Assembly (NCBI RefSeq): GCF_030915505.1
Contig: NZ_CP133265.1
Location: 1,054,001-1,118,000, forward strand
Direction of reading: 5' to 3'
From: Neobacillus sp. OS1-2
GTDB taxonomy: Bacteria; Bacillota; Bacilli; Bacillales; Cytobacillaceae
DNA length: 64,000 nucleotides
Made by a program: the position numbers and the translations under genes
In this document: one piece after another, positions 62,696-64,000 of the stretch
Layout of the letters: the number at the start of each line of letters is the position of its first letter
Numbering within the stretch: the first letter of the stretch is position 1
The notes under the pieces: generated by a model
What the model saw: only the letters and a program-made list of their open reading frames with translations
What the model was told of the DNA's origin: nothing
The model's database searches: none

Positions 62696-63492
62696 TATTT
62701 GTCGCTCCCTCGTACCGTTATTTTTGTTCCATTATTTTTTATAGAGGCAATGTCAAGTACCGCACCAATTTTTTCAACACGTTCTTTTAACATGACGAGA
62801 CCATATTGATTCAGATTCCGTTCATCCTTTGCAAACCCTTTCCCATCGTCTTCAATTTTCATCTCCCAACCATCGGAAATCTTCTGGAGCAGGAACGACG
62901 CAGATTGTGCCTCGGAATGTTTTCTGATATTCGTAAAGGCCTCTTGAATGATGCCAAACAGTTGCACCTCTTCCGAAGGATTAAAGTATTCCTCCTCTAA
63001 CCCGATGGAAACATTTGCGTCAACCCCTGAAACAGCACTCCATTCATTCAGCCAATTCTCTATTCGTTTCGGAAAAGAAATCAACTCTAAAGGATTCACA
63101 CGCAGATTAAAAATTGCCTGCCTCAGATTGGCGTCGATAGAGTTGACAAGACCGCTCGCCTCCTCTACCTTTCCTTTTTTTAAATTTACCTTTAGTAAAA
63201 ATAATGTCTGAGCAATGTTATCGTGCAGTTCTTTTGCCAGCCGTTCCCTTTCCTCATAAACAGCCCGCATTTCCCTCTCGGTTGCGAGTCGACGGTTCTT
63301 TTCCTCAATCAGCTTAAACAGCCAAGTAGAAAACCCATAGGAAACGACCAATGTTAAAAGGATAATCAAGTAATTCCCCGTCTCCATCGATAAATTTCGC
63401 AGTAACACAGTATTATGCCGAATCAGTTCAAAGCCCCCAATAAGCAGGGTAGGGATTAAGATCGTGATTATTTTTAACGTACGATACGACAT
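62695..63492 (-). CDS. Sensor histidine kinase (HisKA_3 type)
   Basis: A 265-residue kinase with two N-terminal helices (~8-25 and 40-60), then a coiled coil. The dimerisation box ERERLAKELHDNIAQTLFLLKVNL carries the phospho-His90, and the ATPase motifs EAFTNIRKHSEAQ (N box) and EDDGKGFAKDERNLNQYGLVMLKERVE (G boxes) follow. The sensor part is short with almost no extracellular loop, as in LiaS-like/intramembrane-sensing kinases. The signal is unknown. Confidence 0.9.
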   Translation of the reverse strand: MSYRTLKIITILIPTLLIGGFELIRHNTVLLRNLSMETGNYLIILLTLVVSYGFSTWLFKLIEEKNRRLATEREMRAVYEERERLAKELHDNIAQTLFLLKVNLKKGKVEEASGLVNSIDANLRQAIFNLRVNPLELISFPKRIENWLNEWSAVSGVDANVSIGLEEEYFNPSEEVQLFGIIQEAFTNIRKHSEAQSASFLLQKISDGWEMKIEDDGKGFAKDERNLNQYGLVMLKERVEKIGAVLDIASIKNNGTKITVRGSDK

Positions 63493-63543
63493 TTACACCA
63501 CCTCTTCCACTTCATTAAAGCATATTGGATCGAATTATTCCCC

Positions 63544-64000
63544 CTATTTACGGTAGCGGTTCAGCAGATCCACCATAAATTGCTTCGTGTTAACGTGATC
63601 ATTCCGAATCGCCTCAATCATCCTTCCATTTTCCATAAAAATTACTTGATCAGCCACTTCGGCGGCCACATCCATCATATGAGTAGAAAAGATTATCGTC
63701 GTACCACTCTGTTTTATTTTGTTTAACAACTCAATAAAAACATCTATCCAATATGGATCGAGGCCATTTGTCGGTTCATCAAGAATCAAAACGGCGGGGG
63801 CTGCCAGCCATGCCTGGCCAAATAGCAACCGTTGTCGCATCCCTTTTGATAAGTGTTTAATCATCTCATCCCTTTTTGCCTCCAACCCAAGCGTGTCGAT
63901 CACTTCCATAATCCGAGGTTGTGCAACCTTTCGAAACGTTCCGTAAAACGTTAAAAACTCTATGACGCTCAGCGATTCTTGGGCAAAAAACTCATCAGGC
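63544..64000 (-). CDS. ABC transporter ATP-binding protein, C-terminal part
   Basis: The frame is open to the window edge, so the N-terminal part with Walker A is missing from the window. The visible ~150 residues have the signature LSKGMRQRLLFGQAW, Walker B AVLILDEPTNGLDP and the His switch STHMMD, typical of a drug or peptide exporter-type ATPase. It lies upstream of the kinase and regulator genes on the same strand with a 51-base gap, as in antibiotic-responsive Bacillus systems. The substrate cannot be set. Confidence 0.9.
   Translation of the reverse strand, partial: PDEFFAQESLSVIEFLTFYGTFRKVAQPRIMEVIDTLGLEAKRDEMIKHLSKGMRQRLLFGQAWLAAPAVLILDEPTNGLDPYWIDVFIELLNKIKQSGTTIIFSTHMMDVAAEVADQVIFMENGRMIEAIRNDHVNTKQFMVDLLNRYRK

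Overview
The window is a chromosomal stretch of a low-to-moderate G+C Gram-positive bacterium of the family Bacillaceae (Bacillus/Neobacillus-like). The evidence is gene order: the blocks ssrA-smpB-rnr-estA-secG-eno-gpmI-tpiA-pgk-gapA-cggR, rpoN-tRNAArg-clpP-crh-whiA-yvcK-rapZ-yvcI-trxB-yvcD-his operon-yvoF-ppaX-yvoD-lgt-hprK, and yvlD/B/A-uvrA-uvrB-csbA follow the Bacillus subtilis arrangement. Rex, CtsR, CggR, LexA and CadC-type sites are of the Bacillus kind. I cannot fix the genus from sequence alone.

Layout. 1-6.1 kb (+): end of an arginine-deiminase/ornithine fermentation cluster (arcB fragment, M20 dipeptidase, YfcC-type carrier, arcD antiporter, arcC). 6.1-9.5 kb (-): bcrC with an MFS exporter, a YmaF-type protein and a DUF421 membrane protein. 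9.7-12.1 kb (+): Rex-controlled ldh and an MFS transporter. 12.3-16.8 kb (-): tmRNA gene ssrA split by a 279-nt group I intron, then smpB, rnr and estA. 17.0-18.1 kb: AT-rich island with a small membrane protein and an unrecognised secreted protein. 18.4-27.7 kb (-): secG, the glycolytic operon, its repressor cggR, a glutaredoxin-like gene and sigma-54. 27.7-35.8 kb: tRNA-Arg(CCG), clpP (+), then crh-whiA-yvcK-rapZ, a Nudix gene, trxB and a TPR protein. 35.8-42.4 kb (-): complete histidine operon hisZGDBHAFI. 42.7-46.7 kb (-): yvoF-ppaX-yvoD-lgt-hprK (HPr kinase, its phosphatase, lipoprotein maturation). 46.9-48.8 kb (-): yvlDBA with yvlD frameshifted. 49.0-56.5 kb (-): uvrA-uvrB and csbA, with a 2.2-kb group II intron between csbA and uvrB. 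56.5-64 kb (-): pantothenate symporter pair, czcD, cadC-cadA, a two-component system and an ABC ATPase fragment.

How they work together. The arc genes and ldh serve anaerobic energy and redox balance. The gapA operon with CggR, Crh, HprK and PpaX joins glycolytic flux to carbon catabolite control. ssrA-smpB-rnr forms the ribosome rescue/RNA decay unit. uvrAB gives excision repair under a LexA-like box. czcD and cadCA give zinc/cadmium efflux.

Most interesting signals: (1) the group I intron in the T-loop of ssrA; (2) an in-frame TGA exactly at the first Cys of the CxxC metal motif of CadA, either a nonsense mutation or a selenocysteine codon; (3) a group II intron placed directly behind the csbA terminator; (4) three intergenic loci of about 21-bp period repeats; (5) a mosaic family of 50-153-bp interspersed repeats, one tandemly duplicated and one apparently collapsed by deletion; (6) a recurring 13-mer GGTGACAGGCACC; (7) a 5-bp duplication disrupting yvlD.
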